Of a stretch of 64,000 nucleotides of DNA, positions 11,700 to 24,095 are shown one piece after another. The DNA is from Meandrina meandrites (lineage: Eukaryota; Cnidaria; Anthozoa; Scleractinia; Meandrinidae). A program made the translations under genes and the position numbers. The DNA is taken from positions 19,808,362-19,872,361 of the forward strand of contig OY855910.1 in the NCBI GenBank assembly GCA_963693305.1. Reading direction: 5' to 3'. Positions within the stretch are counted from its first letter, which is position 1. Every line of letters starts with the position of its first letter. The notes under the pieces are model-generated. The model had not been told where the DNA came from. It did not search any database and saw nothing but the letters and a program-made list of their open reading frames with translations.

Positions 11700-14600
11700 A
11701 TGGAGACGCCATTGGATGTACTGTCAAGAGCAGCCTCCTTGGTACAGCCAGACACGAGGGAAAGTAAGTTTCGAAGGACTTTGACTCTTATTTTAATTTA
11801 TCCCTATTGAAATGCATTTATAGGGTACATTTATAGAGGTTTTAGGGAGCTTATATATTTAGCTCGTTGCACTTGAAGGTATTTGTATAGATATGTATGT
11901 GGTCATGCCTGATTCTCCATGTAGATTTTTGCCATCTTCAGTTCTCTCCGGCGTCGTTTAACTTAAAGTTCCAATTTTTTTCATCATCTCTCAAATTCCT
12001 GACAATTCAGTGATATTAACATGGGTTACTAAGTAGTATATTTAAACCATCATAGTTATGCTATGCTTGGTATGAGAAATTTCTCGTTATGCCAACAAAG
12101 AATCCGTAGTTGAATCGGTACATAGTACTCGCTTAAGTTATATTCCGCTTGTTGTGCTGGTTTAAAACCAATATAACCTTTATATTTAAAAAACCGCCAC
12201 TAGACGAAGCAGTCTGTTGGTTCTTTAGACAGTTCGACAACTCTTCGACGTGATATACGAGCATTTATTTATTAACCATTGTGAATCTGTGTGCACGTTG
12301 CTTGCATCACTAACATTCCATGGAATTTTTTTACCCATTATAATTCTGTAGTTACTCTTAAGTACTGTGATCTAAGTCGTATTCTGACAGAGAAAGCAAC
12401 TTTTGTGAAAGAAAACTTAACTGAAGTTTATTTTCTTGATGGTGAGAAGTTTCATTGTGGAGAGCAAAAAAGGTTGAACTATCTATCTAAATCTCTAACT
12501 ATCTATCTCTAGATAAATTTAATTTGTTTCTAGTAGCAAAGAAATATATTTGATTCAGCTCGTTAACCTGTATCGGGTTATGTATTGTTATTAAAGATTT
12601 TCAAATCATTTTGTTTAGAATCGGAGACCGAAATAGGAGAGGAATCACCAAAGGTAATGCCATCAGCTGAAAACCGAAGAAAGCGAAATCTTGAAAGACG
12701 AGACATTGCACAAGCTTTAAATTTTGACGATGGCCGTTTAGAAAAACTCTCATCAGTGAAGACAGCTGGAACACAAACGTAAGTGATCAACATCATAGTG
12801 GTGCTTCTGTTGCTTTAGTGCAAGCCGTGACACATTGTACGGTACAACTTATCACTTTTACAAAGGGGAAAAAAACTTAATTCTTAAACCAACCAGAAAA
12901 ACTAGCAGATGTCAACACTACATGTAGCTTCTTTAGCGGTTCCTGGATTTCAGTTTTTGATGCGATTGTTCATCACGTCGCTCTATGTCACATTTTTATG
13001 TTTTTTGTTTCCGTTTATTTTTTCATGGCTAGTGCTGTTCCAGGAACAGCTAAAAATCACATTTACAGTACCGTGCTTTCCAACAATATATATCCTTGAC
13101 ATGTACGTGCTCCAAGAGCGTGACATGCTCATCAAGAGAGCTTTAATATGTCATTAACAAAAAGTTATTTTGCACATCACTATCATAAATATACGATATT
13201 TAAATGACAGGATTGTTACAGCAAATTCATGTATGCTAAAGAGTAACAAGATTAAATGAATGAAATGATCAACGCAGTGTGAAAGCAATTTATAGCAATA
13301 GCATAGCATATATTCACTAGAATAGCATATATTCACTTTATAATCAGTAAGAAGATTAGTAACTAAGGGCTGCACTAGCAAACAAGTTTGGCAAAAATTG
13401 TTAGATTTTTTCATTAAATGTTTTTTGTTGTTGCAAAACACAAGTACGAACTGCCTTTTTTGAGGTGCAAAACTTGTCCAACAATTTTTAACAACAAAGA
13501 AGCAGTTGTCCTATAATTTGTCGTGTTGCATGCGTGAAACATTTTTGTCATTTCAGGTGAAAAAAATCACAAAAACAAGTGTGACAAATTGTTTGGACCG
13601 GGACAAATTTTGTCAAAACACATAAAAGTTCAAAGGGGCTGTTTTCCTGCCTAGAGTCAGGACAATCTGCATTCCCATGTGCCTTGTGACTCCCAGAAAC
13701 AATACATTGTCGATTGGCCATTGTGGTTTTCCCTGGGAATTAATGTGCAGCCTGAAGTTCCGAGAAAAAAAACATTAAAGATTATATCACTGAATTTTTC
13801 AACTATTTTGCTTGGTACAAGAAAAATGGAAAGAATTGGGGGCATTGGGTTGGCACTCTCTGACCCACATTTTTGTATACTCTCAAGGGACTGTTTTAAT
13901 TTGTCAAGGGCATACTTTTCACTGTGGGCGATAAAAACGTCATTGGATAGGAATGCGTCAGCACTTCTCGATCCCGAAGTGTTATTTTCACACGTCGCTC
14001 GTCATTAAAACCTGTCTAGCCCTTTGCAAACTACAGGTAGGTATTTTTCAAAGATCTGTGCTATTCATCGATTGAATCGCTTAGTTTTACATGCTTAAAA
14101 GCTGCTGCGAATCTTCATTGTCAGAGGTTATTGGCCAATGCTATTTTCTATTGTTACAAGTCTATTGTTTGTCGTCTTCATTGAAAGAAGTATTTTTAGC
14201 TCGTCACGCAATCTTTTGTTTTGACCACAATTCACGGACTTGATCACGACTTAATGCAGCTTCTCAAGACTTCAGACAGGAAAATGGTAATGTACAATAT
14301 TGCTTTGAACTTAAATGGAATTTTTAGAAGGATCGGTAAAGCCACTTAGTGAAAAATTGACTGCAAAAAGCTGTTGGGCTAAAATTAAACTTGCACTTTT
14401 ATAGCGTGAATAATGCAGGATCTCACGGCTTCAAAAATATGCAGAATTTTGAAGCTTTGATACATTAGTAGCTACATCTTGAAATGAGAATTAATCTAAA
14501 ACAAAACTTCCTTCAAGTTTCTTTCGTTTGCCCAGTTTACGTTTGGAATTTTAGGCTTCTGAAGCCTATTGATTTGAAAAGCACATGGTGACATCTGATA

Positions 14601-17600
14601 TGCAGCATCCGGCCGACTTACCATCGCGTTGTTGTTTATTTAATAATTGTGTTCAGTTTACGACCTTTTACATGCAAAGATTTACTACAGTACTTCGGAA
14701 AATACAAACAAGTATTTGTTGTTATTAGTTATAGTGATGGAAAGCATAAAAAGCAATGTGAGTGTTAATTTTGTGGAAGGAATGCAGCAGTTTTCCGCTA
14801 TCTCACGGCACCATGATTCGCAAATTATTATCCCCAATTACCGCTTTTCTGTACCAAGATAATACCCAGGGTTTTCAATAAGGGCCGGCAGCCGGCGAAA
14901 CTCGCCGGGTACTCCACACGTTTTCTCCGCCTACTTTGATTAACAGCTTACTCGAATTTTACGAATGAGCATGATAAATAATTTGCCACAATGAACCGCG
15001 GATCAGCCAACATTTAATTCGTTTAACACAAAAGAAACTTGCCATAATTCTTGGTTAAAATATTTTGACTGCAGGGCTCGTAATTGCGACCGATACGGTC
15101 GCCAATGCGACTAAAATTCCATAAAAATTCTGCTTTAGTCGCCAAAATGGTGACTGCGTTTCTGTGTGTTGACGATGAATAACGGACATTTCCTCAGACA
15201 TTGTGCCCTTCCAGAAAGTTATATCAGAAGATCTTTGCTTCTAAAAAATCCAAAATAAGAAAGAAGTCAATCCATCCTCTTCCTTTGCTGTAAAAGATTC
15301 TATCACACACCGTGTCTAAAATCGCCCTATAATGCTTTGCCAGCCCTGGAGCACGGCATGTATGCCTATGGATTTTGTCTCTTGTTGCAATTGATTCCTT
15401 CGATCTTATACATTGTGTTTGTGTTAAGCTAGTGACAAGATTGTTTTGTTTTTCCTTTTGAATATTTATGTATTCAGTCCTTTTTTGGATTAAATTCTTT
15501 GAAATGATTTTAAACACTTTTGAACTAAGGCCCTGTTTGATTTTGCAATCTGGCAACTAAAAATTTGCATTTGACGACTATTTTGTCTGCAAGATAATGA
15601 AAACTGTTGAATAAAAAGCTGGAAAATAGACCATGTATGGTTCTGTCAAAAATGACCTAATTCTTGCCCCAGAATGCAGGAAATGCACTCTTAGAGACTC
15701 TGATTTTAAAAGTTTCCCGGGGGAGCATGCCCCCAGACCCCCCTAAAAGGTCGCGCCTGCGGCGCGAGTAATCCCTTCGCTGCCTGCTTCTACATTTCTG
15801 CCGCCTACTTTGATTCTTATTGAAAACCCTGAATACCACTGGTGGTTAAATAAATGTCAGTGACAGTTGTACAGAATGAAAACCTACCTTTCACCAGAGT
15901 GTTTTGAACTAGTGTAGAAAGAGTTCATGTTTTTGCGAGTTGTTAAAATGACGCGCAGAGGTGAAGAAATTTTTTCATCGTCTTCAAGTTTGGTTTGGGA
16001 TCAATTTATCAAGGTTGATAATTAACATTTTAAATCATGAATTGGTCTTTCAGTATGTCTAGTTGTAATAAAAGTTTACTTCAGAAAGGAATTATTTGTC
16101 TGAATTTAGTACGCATATGGTATATTTTTTCCACTCGCACGTTTGTGTTCAATGCCTTAAAAGAGACAGGATTTTTTTTTTTTTTGGGGGGGGGGGGTGG
16201 GTGCGCGCTAATAAAAGCCTTCTGGACTGTGAGTCAATGGGTTAATGCATCGCAAATTGCTTTCAATACTAACATTTCCCCAACGCACACTCCATGCAAA
16301 ATAGTCGAATCTCGAAGAGATCTTTGATTCTCTTGTGTGGTTCCAGAAAATATCCTTACCCGAGGGAATTGGAAATTCTAGAGGGGGGGGGGGGGGCAAA
16401 GGCCCAGGAAATTCTGGAGAGGAGGGGGGGTTGTCAGTGAATTTACATTTCCAGATGGTCAAATTCGATGGCATCTAACTTTGTTTTAAAATCGTTTCTT
16501 ACCTACTCTGAAAATCTTTTGCATAGAAAAAATAGCAGCCTAGGTTTTCGATACATGACCGCATTACAATTTAAACAGGTTTTCTTCCTCCTGAAAGCAC
16601 AGTAAAAGCTAGCAAGTTCACAGAGATCATCCATGTTGTTCCACACATGCGACCACCATTACTTGTACCAGTCCATAAAATTGCAATCTTGTGCCCAGAG
16701 TCCGCCAGCTCCTCAGTCAGCGGTAGGTCGTTGGGACGACCTCTGGGAAACTGAAAAAATATCTTTTTTTCTATATTTGGTCATTCACAGATTAGCTTTG
16801 GAAGTAACTTATATCAAAACGAACACACTGAAATATGACTCCACTGCAAGTCTCTGACAGCCTAATTTATTTGCACAATTTCAGGTTTACAAAAAAAAAA
16901 CATCTCAACTCTAATTAGTACACAGGCCTTCTGAAAGGGTGTGGGGGTGCGGGACCGCACAATTCAGTCAAACCCGCACAATCCTGCACCATTCCTAAAA
17001 ATCCGCGAAATCCCGCACAATATTGTAAGATTTGCTTAAAAAACTAATTAAATCAGTATTTCTATTGATTGCCGAGAATTTAAGAAGGTTTGTATGTTTA
17101 GGCTATTTATCTTCGAAACGATCGAGAAATCCGCTTCTTTCCACGACTGAACAGCTCGAGTGGATATAAACATTGAGGCATAGTAAACATTGAAGTATTT
17201 CTTAGTGTACGGTGGTGTAATGAAAAATGGGGTAATATATGTCGGTGTTTATATTTTTCTTGACTATTTTTGCTTGTTCGGTCTCTGAACAAATTCACAA
17301 ACGATCTTAAGATCACAAATGATGTGTTATTTGTCGGCGCGATAGCTTTTGTAGACAACACCATGTCGCCGTAATGCATATTTCCTTCAAAAAATCATGC
17401 CGCTTTTTTCTCCAACGCGTTCGCTTTCTCGTTCAGTTTTAAATATATATACCAGTAGCAAAGACGAAACACCGAAGAAATGTATCACCGCGCCGAAATG
17501 GTTGTCAATTTGTCAGAACTTTTAAAATATTTTCGCAAAGGTGAACGCACTGATCAAATTAGCGAATTGACAAACAAAAGCGCTGCAACCTCGGGCAAGA

Positions 17601-20600
17601 GAAAATCATTAACGTCTGATCTAGAAACAGGGGTTTTTTTTATCCAAGTGAAGGACGTTTTCATTCAGGAAAACAAGTTCTACGCTCTTATCTGTCTTAT
17701 AGCTAAGTTTTTGCTAAAAATAAAGTGTTATCCAATTTCATTCAGGGAGCAATAAAATTTGCATACTGATCTTGGCTCGGTGTTGTGGTTTTTGCAGCAA
17801 TTTAAGACATTTGCAGTGAAGAAATTCTAAATCTTTACGGGAAAATACTCAGTTTACCTATCGAAGAAAGTAGAACTTGTTCAGGTCGGAAATATTTTAT
17901 TTCGAGGTGGTATTACGGTTTTGTACGGACTTGTTAAACTTCATCGATCGTGTCACGCAACATGAATCTGTTGATACAAACTTTGGCCAAAATAGTCGCA
18001 AAATGGAGAATGTTGGTTAATGTTTAATTGCCAAATTAAGAAAACAATAGTTGTACTTTTCATTTATTCCTAATTTCTTTCCTGTCAGGTTTTTTTGGGG
18101 GCCTGGTAATTCAATATATATTAATATTTGGTTTTCTTCATGACTGGGCAATCCCGCACAATTCCTGCACAATCGCCGTTTTTACCGCACAATTTGCCTC
18201 CCAAAACCCACACAATTTTCTTTTTTTTTCCTGCACCCTGTCAGAAGGCCTGTTGAGTACACGAGAGCATTTGCAGTATTTTGATTAAGGCTGATTTGTA
18301 TGAAAATTAATATAAGCTTTTCAGACACTTATGGAAAATAAATGATTCTAAATGAAAGAAGAAAATATTACACGTAAGAAGAACCAACCTCTATCTTCAA
18401 ATTCACTTCGATTGCCTAAACCCACAAAATATACTAGCAGAAGGGCAAACAAGTTAATGACCATCGCTTCTGCCAATATAAACTTGCATAGAAAACACAA
18501 TCTTATTTGTCACATAGCGAAAGTGAAAACTGCAACATCAGTGCATTCCATGGCTGACGTAATACCATTTTTAGTGTATTCAATATTCCCTTTGAATCCA
18601 ACGCCTCGATAACCACGTTTCAAAAATTTACTCCATTTTTGCTACTTAACAACTTTCTTCCTCAAAAGTCGTGGTAAAGATTAATTTTTTTGTACCATGA
18701 GTAAAGCATTAGTAAAGCAGTCACGCGAGTCACACAATCCGAGGTTTACGTTATCCCCGGCTATCTTTAGCTTGGGGTTTTTCCCTTCCAATGACGTAAC
18801 CCCTGCACATTCGGGCATGCTCAATTGTTTACTGTAGCAAATATTTCATTTCCCTTCAAATCTCTGAGCTCGCTTCGATGAAACAGCCAAAAAATTCACT
18901 TCGATTGCCTAAACCCACAAAATATACTAGCAGAAAGGCAAACATATTAATAAGCGTCACTTCTGCCGATATAAACTTGCAAAGAAAACGCAACGTTATT
19001 TGTCACGTAGCGAAAGTGAAACCTGCAACATCATGGCTGATGTAAAACCTTTTTTAGTGTATTCAGTATTAGCTTCGAGTCCAACGCTTCGATAAAACCC
19101 AAAGAAAATATACTTTATACACAGTAAAGAAAACAATATCCGTAACATTTTCCTTACATTAATGTTTCAAAAGCTTTTGGCGAATAAACATCACAGGTTG
19201 CGTGATTAAAAGTCACGAACACAATTTAGTCTAGTCGAGGTTTGGGTCTCGTCACCGACAAAAAAAAAAATAATAATAATAAATCCTGTGCAGAGCCCAT
19301 GGCCGCGCGGTTAATTATGTTTGTCATCGGTGGGACTGACAGTGAAGAAAAAAAGAAAATCCCAAGCTTCACTCCCGGGGCTTCACTATGTCCAACAAGT
19401 TAAAGAGGGAAATGAAGCCTCACCTCAACGAGTTTCAATCGGAAGATTATCAGTGACTGTGTGAAATCAGTCCTTGTAGGTATGGCTTTAATCTGAATAT
19501 CTTTCGTCTAACATGCACACCGCTCTGTCGCCACAAAGTAAACATTGCGTCCGATCAGTAAACTCGCATCGCACACGAGACTTTTTTTAATCGATAATTT
19601 CGAAACTCGAAAATGGCTTTAACATGAAGTAAGTATTTCGATAGGAGACATCGCTCATTTCTCAGATTTCTTGGTGAGATTAATGTGTTTAGCCAGCAAA
19701 AATTTACAACAAGTGGCCTAAGTGGAAATCGCCGGCGATATTGTATTGTCAATATCGGCAATCATCTTTAAGTATTTTTCGTAAAATATTCTCTGCAGTC
19801 CAAGCAAGATTACAACAGTGGTATTCTCAATCTAATATCACCGAGATCTCGGTAATCTCGCCAAGTTCTTGGTTTATATCTCACTGAGTTCTTGGTTTAT
19901 ATCTCGCCAAGATTTTGATACCTTCAAGATTCTTCCAAATCTCGCTGAGATCTCAGCACTTTACTCACTCTTGAGATCTCGCCAAGTGTGGTGTGTTTAG
20001 TGCTCACAAGTTTGTTTGTTAAGTATGGACAATTTTGTTTTCTGTTTCATTGAACAGATGTAGTAAATACTAGTTTAAATACTTCACCATCTATAAAACA
20101 CCTGTTTTCATATGGCCTTTCTAACATTGATGCTGACTTCGCTAAGCATAAAGAGTTTTTGTTATTATTTACAAAGAGTAAAGTTACTATCTTGTGAGAC
20201 CAGTGCAGCTATTTAATATGAAAAAAATCAATTTATGAAAAAAATGCAAATATTTTCCAAACAGGACAATAGATTTTTTCATTAATAAGAAAAAAAATCC
20301 ATCGTCGTCTTTTTTATATTCGCGTTTTTTATATTCGCAATTATATTCACATTTTTTATTAAATATATTTTTCAAAAGCGCTTATATCTCATAATTGTTT
20401 TCTTTGTTTGCCCTAAAATTTAAAACTTTATAAAATTTGAACATCTGTTATTTTGATTGCCAATAATCAAAATTTTGATCTAGAAAAGAGCACCTTCATT
20501 CCCAAAAATAGCTGCAGGCCACCTTAAGTCCCATGCAATTCCATGCTAATACCTTGCATCTATAGCCAATTAGTGAGAATTCTCTGAGCTGTCTGATTCT

Positions 20601-23130
20601 AAGTATTATCAACATTTTGTAGAGAGCTATTTCAATATCTGTATATCGTGTCTATAAAGAAACATTAGACTTTTGGAGATTTGGCCACTTGGCTCAGATG
20701 CAGACTTATTCATTACATTGCCCATGATTTGCCGCCCATTTCACAAGCAAACAAGAAGTTGCTATAGCAACTTAAAACCGCGCTTATATTTTTGGCTAAT
20801 TAACAGCCTTCTTTCTCAAAAGTCACGGTTAAATTTAATCTGTTTGCATTATGAGTAAAGGATTAGCAAAGTAGTCACGTTAGTCACACAATCCGAGGGT
20901 TACGTTGTCCCCGGAAAGCTTCAGTTAGCTTGGGGGTTTTTCCCTTCTAATGACGTAACCCCTGCATGTTCGGGCACGCTCAATTGTTTACTTAAGCAAA
21001 TATTTTATTTTCTTTCAAATATTTGAACTCACTTCAAGGAAATAGCCAAAGAATTCACTTCGATTGCCTAAACCCACAAGAAATACTCGCAGAAGAGGAA
21101 ACAAATTAAATTAATGACCGTCGCTTCTGCCGACATAAACATGCAAATGAAACACAATGTTATTTGTCACGTAACGAAAGTGAAACCTGCAACATCAGCG
21201 CATTCCATGGCTGACGTAATACCTTTTTCAGTGTATTCAATATTCGCTTTGAATCGAACGCTTCGATAAAACCAAAAGAAAAGATACTTTATACACAATA
21301 AAGAAAACAATATCCGCAACATTTTCCGTACATTCATGTTTCAACAGCTTTTGGCGAATAAACATCACAGGTTGCGTGATTCAGTCCCGATCACGATTTG
21401 GCCGAGTGGAGGTTTGCGTCTGGTCACCGACATAAAAAAAAATAACAATAAAAATAATAAATCCCGTGCAAAGCAAGAACCGCGCTCGGCCCATGGCCGC
21501 GCGGTTAATTATATGCTATTTGCTACTTAACTCTCAAGAATTCAAAACAATTGCTTTCAAGTTATCAGACAGAAGTTTTGACTTGAAATTAATAACAGGG
21601 AAAAATGCTTCTATGGTTTGAAATGTTCTACATACAAGTGCCAACATTTTACAGATTGCTTATTCATTTCAATTGGAGAGTGATATGATAATTAAGAAAC
21701 TCATTAAAATATCTATTTGACATGTTTAATCTGTGGAAAAAACAATTGAACAATGATTTTGAGTCATCAAGTTCAGATTAGGGGACAAATGGTCAGAAAA
21801 AGTTAGCTGAAGGTTTACATGATAAATAATTATTAGCAAAAGACCTTGATTATTTCTGATATCACAAAAACTGAATCTACTAAGTGTTTTATGATACATT
21901 GGTTTAAAGAAAATAATGACAAACACACTGACATTGAACTTGACGTTGCTCTTGGAAATCATGGATAGCGCACGTAACCTACAGATTATTCACTTACTAA
22001 TCTGCTAGCAGATTAGTGAATAATCTGTAGGGTGCGCTGATAAAGAATTAAGACAGTGACTACAATTGTATAATATTTGCAATGGCTTGGATTGAGTCCG
22101 ATTGCACATTGACAGATTGTATCAATTCTCTAATAAGCAACATATCATGCACTAAACAATCAAACTTAGTCTTGCACTTCTTAAGGTCTTTCATGACTGT
22201 ACAGTCTTTATTCTTCTCATTTTAAACTTGCAAATGGTGCCATGACAACTATGAAATGTTGTTTGATGTCAGTGGTGATTTTACGTGCTTATGTAGTAGT
22301 AGCAGTAAAAAAGTTGTAAACTTTATTTAAGTGTCAGTCGTTCTAGCGTTTGACACACTAACACTAACTAAATCTTTGCTTATAAAGAATTGATCTGTGG
22401 AACAGTGAAATAAAAGGCATGTGCAACTTAAATCATGCAATTAGTATGAGAAAATATTCACTGTTCATGAGATAATAAACATAGTGTGTTCAAACCTTTC
22501 AACACATAAACACTTAAATACAACTCTCAGAGATGAAATTCCAAGCACATGCACATGCATGTAAGGTGGTCACTAACCCTTACTGTTGCAAATGTCATAG
22601 TCTGTGAAGAGTCCAATGGCCAGTTCAGGTAATTGATACTAATCTGATCATGATTTTGCAGGTCACCATTAAACCCAGTATCTACAGCAAAGTCAAGAAT
22701 GGATTCTGGGCCACCTCCACTGATCTCAATTGTTCCAAAATTGGAAGATGCTGGATATCTGCATTCTCACTTACCATCACACTCTCGACCATCTGTAATC
22801 ACATCCACTAATGTCATTAGAAGACCAGTTGGTTTTATGGCACCATCACATCTTTACGGCCCTGCCGAAATGTTTTGTTATCCAGGCCCTCACAGACGTG
22901 AAATTGTTGAGTCAGGAATCATTGATCCCTTTGTTGAAGAACACTTTCGTCGCAGTCTTGGTGAGGACTATAAATGTGTCAGCCCAACATCAATGTCTAC
23001 TGCAGGTTCAGTTGATGATCACTTTGCAAAGGCTCTTGGTGACACATGGCAAAAGCTAAAAAAATCTGAAGTCTCCACTCAGTCTTCAAATCCACCTCAA
23101 CTGCAGTCAATTGTCTCACCTGCAAACTGA
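11700..23130 (+). CDS. VGLL4: VGLL4, vestigial-like TEAD cofactor, complete three-exon gene
   Basis: VGLL4 proteins bind TEAD transcription factors in the nucleus through TDU motifs and oppose Yorkie/YAP in Hippo signalling. The CDS is 11700-11763, 12619-12778 and 22662-23130, 231 codons including the stop, with matching phases (1, then 2). Donors are GTAAGT and GTAAGT; acceptors are tttgtttag and ttttgcag. Exon 1 encodes METPLDVLSRAASLV, identical to the vertebrate N-terminus. Exon 2 is basic and polar (ENRRKRNLERRD). Exon 3 carries RPSVITS, then tandem TDU motifs VEEHFRRSLGEDY (residues about 166-178) and VDDHFAKALGDTW (about 192-204), both essentially as in human VGLL4. Length 230 aa is near the usual 290 but shorter in the middle. 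Intron 2 is 9.9 kb and full of transposons. No frameshift or missing motif is seen. Confidence 0.95.
11764..12618 (+). other. VGLL4 intron 1
   Basis: 855 bp between the exon 1 donor and exon 2 acceptor. It ends in a T-rich tract before TTTAG. No repeat or RNA gene recognised. Confidence 0.7.
13363..14027. mobile_element. Degenerate copy of the CTAAGGGCC element family
   Basis: It starts ctaagggctgcactagc and ends near 'cctgtctagcccttt'. It aligns along its length with the intact member at 63075-63894, sharing 'aaagaagcagttgtc' and 'gacaaattttgtcaaaac'. The terminal repeats are eroded. Confidence 0.65.
14867..15831. mobile_element. hAT-like nonautonomous element with 6-bp target duplication
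   Basis: The termini CAGGGTTTTCAATAAG and CTTATTGAAAACCCTG are perfect inverted copies. AATACC lies directly outside each end (14861-14866 and 15832-15837). 'ccgcctactttgatt' is repeated near both ends. A 110-codon minus frame at 15224-15556 is not recognised as a transposase. Confidence 0.8.
16346..16440. mobile_element. Fragment of the TTCCAGAAAATATCC MITE
   Basis: Begins ttccagaaaatatcc and contains 'ggaaattctagagg' and a poly-G tract. The right end is missing. Same family as 6611-6772. Confidence 0.6.
16923..18252. mobile_element. hAT-like element, CAGGCCTTCTGA termini
   Basis: The left end CAGGCCTTCTGAAAGGGTG and right end CACCCTGTCAGAAGGCCTG are inverted copies. Subterminal 'cccgcacaat' motifs recur on both sides. 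'agtaca' occurs at both flanks (16917-16922 and 18256-18261), compatible with a 6-bp target duplication if the right terminus is three bases longer. Frames of 90 codons on each strand (17107-17379 minus, 17480-17755 plus) are not recognised. Confidence 0.65.
18355..18612 (+). repeat. Partial copy of the 0.7-kb duplicated block
   Basis: Contains 'cacttcgattgcctaaac' and 'cacatagcgaaagtgaaa', which recur in the two longer copies at 18641-19318 and 20790-21513. Confidence 0.7.
18641..19318 (+). repeat. 0.7-kb duplicated block, copy A
   Basis: Begins 'aactttcttcctcaaaagtc' and ends 'atggccgcgcggttaatta'. It aligns over its full length with copy B at 20790-21513, diverged by scattered substitutions. 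No coding frame or clear termini identified; it is a dispersed repeat of unknown class. Confidence 0.75.
19848..20000 (+). repeat. Degenerate 'ccgagatctcgg' repeat tract
   Basis: Multiple copies of ctcgccgagatctcgg-like motifs. The same motif fills the interior of the two MITEs inside the 18-bp array (48736-49015 and 49773-50052), so this is probably an old relative. Confidence 0.55.
20790..21513 (+). repeat. 0.7-kb duplicated block, copy B
   Basis: Second full-length copy of the block described at 18641-19318. It ends with 'atggccgcgcggttaatta' preceded by an A/T-rich 'aataaaaataataaa' stretch. Confidence 0.75.
21967..22037. repeat. Near-perfect palindrome
   Basis: The arms 'ctacagattattcact' and 'agtgaataatctgtag' flank a 'ctaatctgctagcagattag' core, with outer agcgcac/gtgcgct. 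Only a 4-base asymmetry near the centre breaks the symmetry. Confidence 0.8.
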
Positions 23131-23395
23131 CTGCAATGCAACGTTGTATCTGTCTAAATACTGTTTTGCAGTAAACCCAGGCTATACAAGGTACATTTTG
23201 AATGCTGTGTTGCTATTTGGAATTTAAGAACATATGCTGTTGTTACTCTGGTGTCCCCTATCAGCTGCTCATTACCAGCAAATTGGAAAAGAAGTTAATA
23301 GAAGATTACACATTCATGAAAGAAAAGCTACAAGTCACTGCAAAGTTTTTTGTAAATATGAAAAATGATGATTCAGAATTAGTCTTTTAAATTAT

Positions 23396-23401
23396 AATAA
23401 A
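23396..23401 (+). promoter_or_regulatory. Candidate VGLL4 polyadenylation signal
   Basis: First AATAAA after the VGLL4 stop codon, 266 bp downstream, in an AT-rich context. The cleavage site is not determined. Confidence 0.5.
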
Positions 23402-24088
23402 ACCAATATAATTTTCTTTTCTTGATAGCATTTGTATTATCTGCCTTATTAGCTGACACAGACCTTGGCCATGGTAATTCTTGGTTGTGACTAAAAGTGG
23501 TAGAGGATGTGGGGACTGGGATGTTGGGACGTGTGTTTGGGAGACAGAGACCCTTGGCCTGGGACATGGGAACGTCGGACTCAGGGATGGGGACGTGGGG
23601 ATGTGACATTGGGGATGCCTATTAATAACTGTTGCTATTTACATGTAGTAGTACAGTTGTAGATTCTGACAGCGGTAAAGATAATAATGTGCAAAAAAAG
23701 ATACAGTTGCATAGTGTACTGATTACTGGTGATTGATGAGTGACAAAGAGCTTGCTTGACCTTTCCAAATCGAAGATCATCTTACAGATGTGCAAATGTG
23801 TTTTCACTTGAATTTATTTGGAGCATTTGATTGACGTTCTTATTAAAGGCCTTTTTCAACAGTTGCTCACACAACCAGCAGTGAACCTAAAAGCAACACA
23901 CTTCGAAGAAATATTTTTAACAGGAAAAGAAAGAACTTACAGAAATAAGATAACTGCCAGTTTACAGGCTAAAAGATAAAAGGGGGTAGTTTTATAGCCC
24001 GTTTAAAATTATAAAGATTTGTATGCCTGGGAAGAACAAGCCTTGCCATCCAGTAACCCTCTAATAAATTTGCATATTTTCAAACTGC
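23402..24088. other. Downstream of VGLL4, no gene seen
   Basis: Contains a purine-rich tract with repeated 'gggacatggga/ggggacgtgggg' motifs at 23510-23605. Otherwise unremarkable. Confidence 0.4.
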
Positions 24089-24095
24089 TATTATA

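Larger units (their letters stand above)
12779..22661 (+). other. VGLL4 intron 2, transposon-rich
   Basis: The 9.9-kb intron holds the elements listed at 13363-14027, 14867-15831, 16346-16440, 16923-18252, the duplicated blocks 18355-21513, the 19848-20000 repeat remnant and the 21967-22037 palindrome. No internal exon is needed: exon 2 and exon 3 phases match directly. Confidence 0.75.

Noticed and set aside
21390..21515. tRNA-like A box (ggccgagtgg) as a tRNA gene
   Set aside because: No B box at proper spacing and no cloverleaf by eye; part of the duplicated 0.7-kb block.
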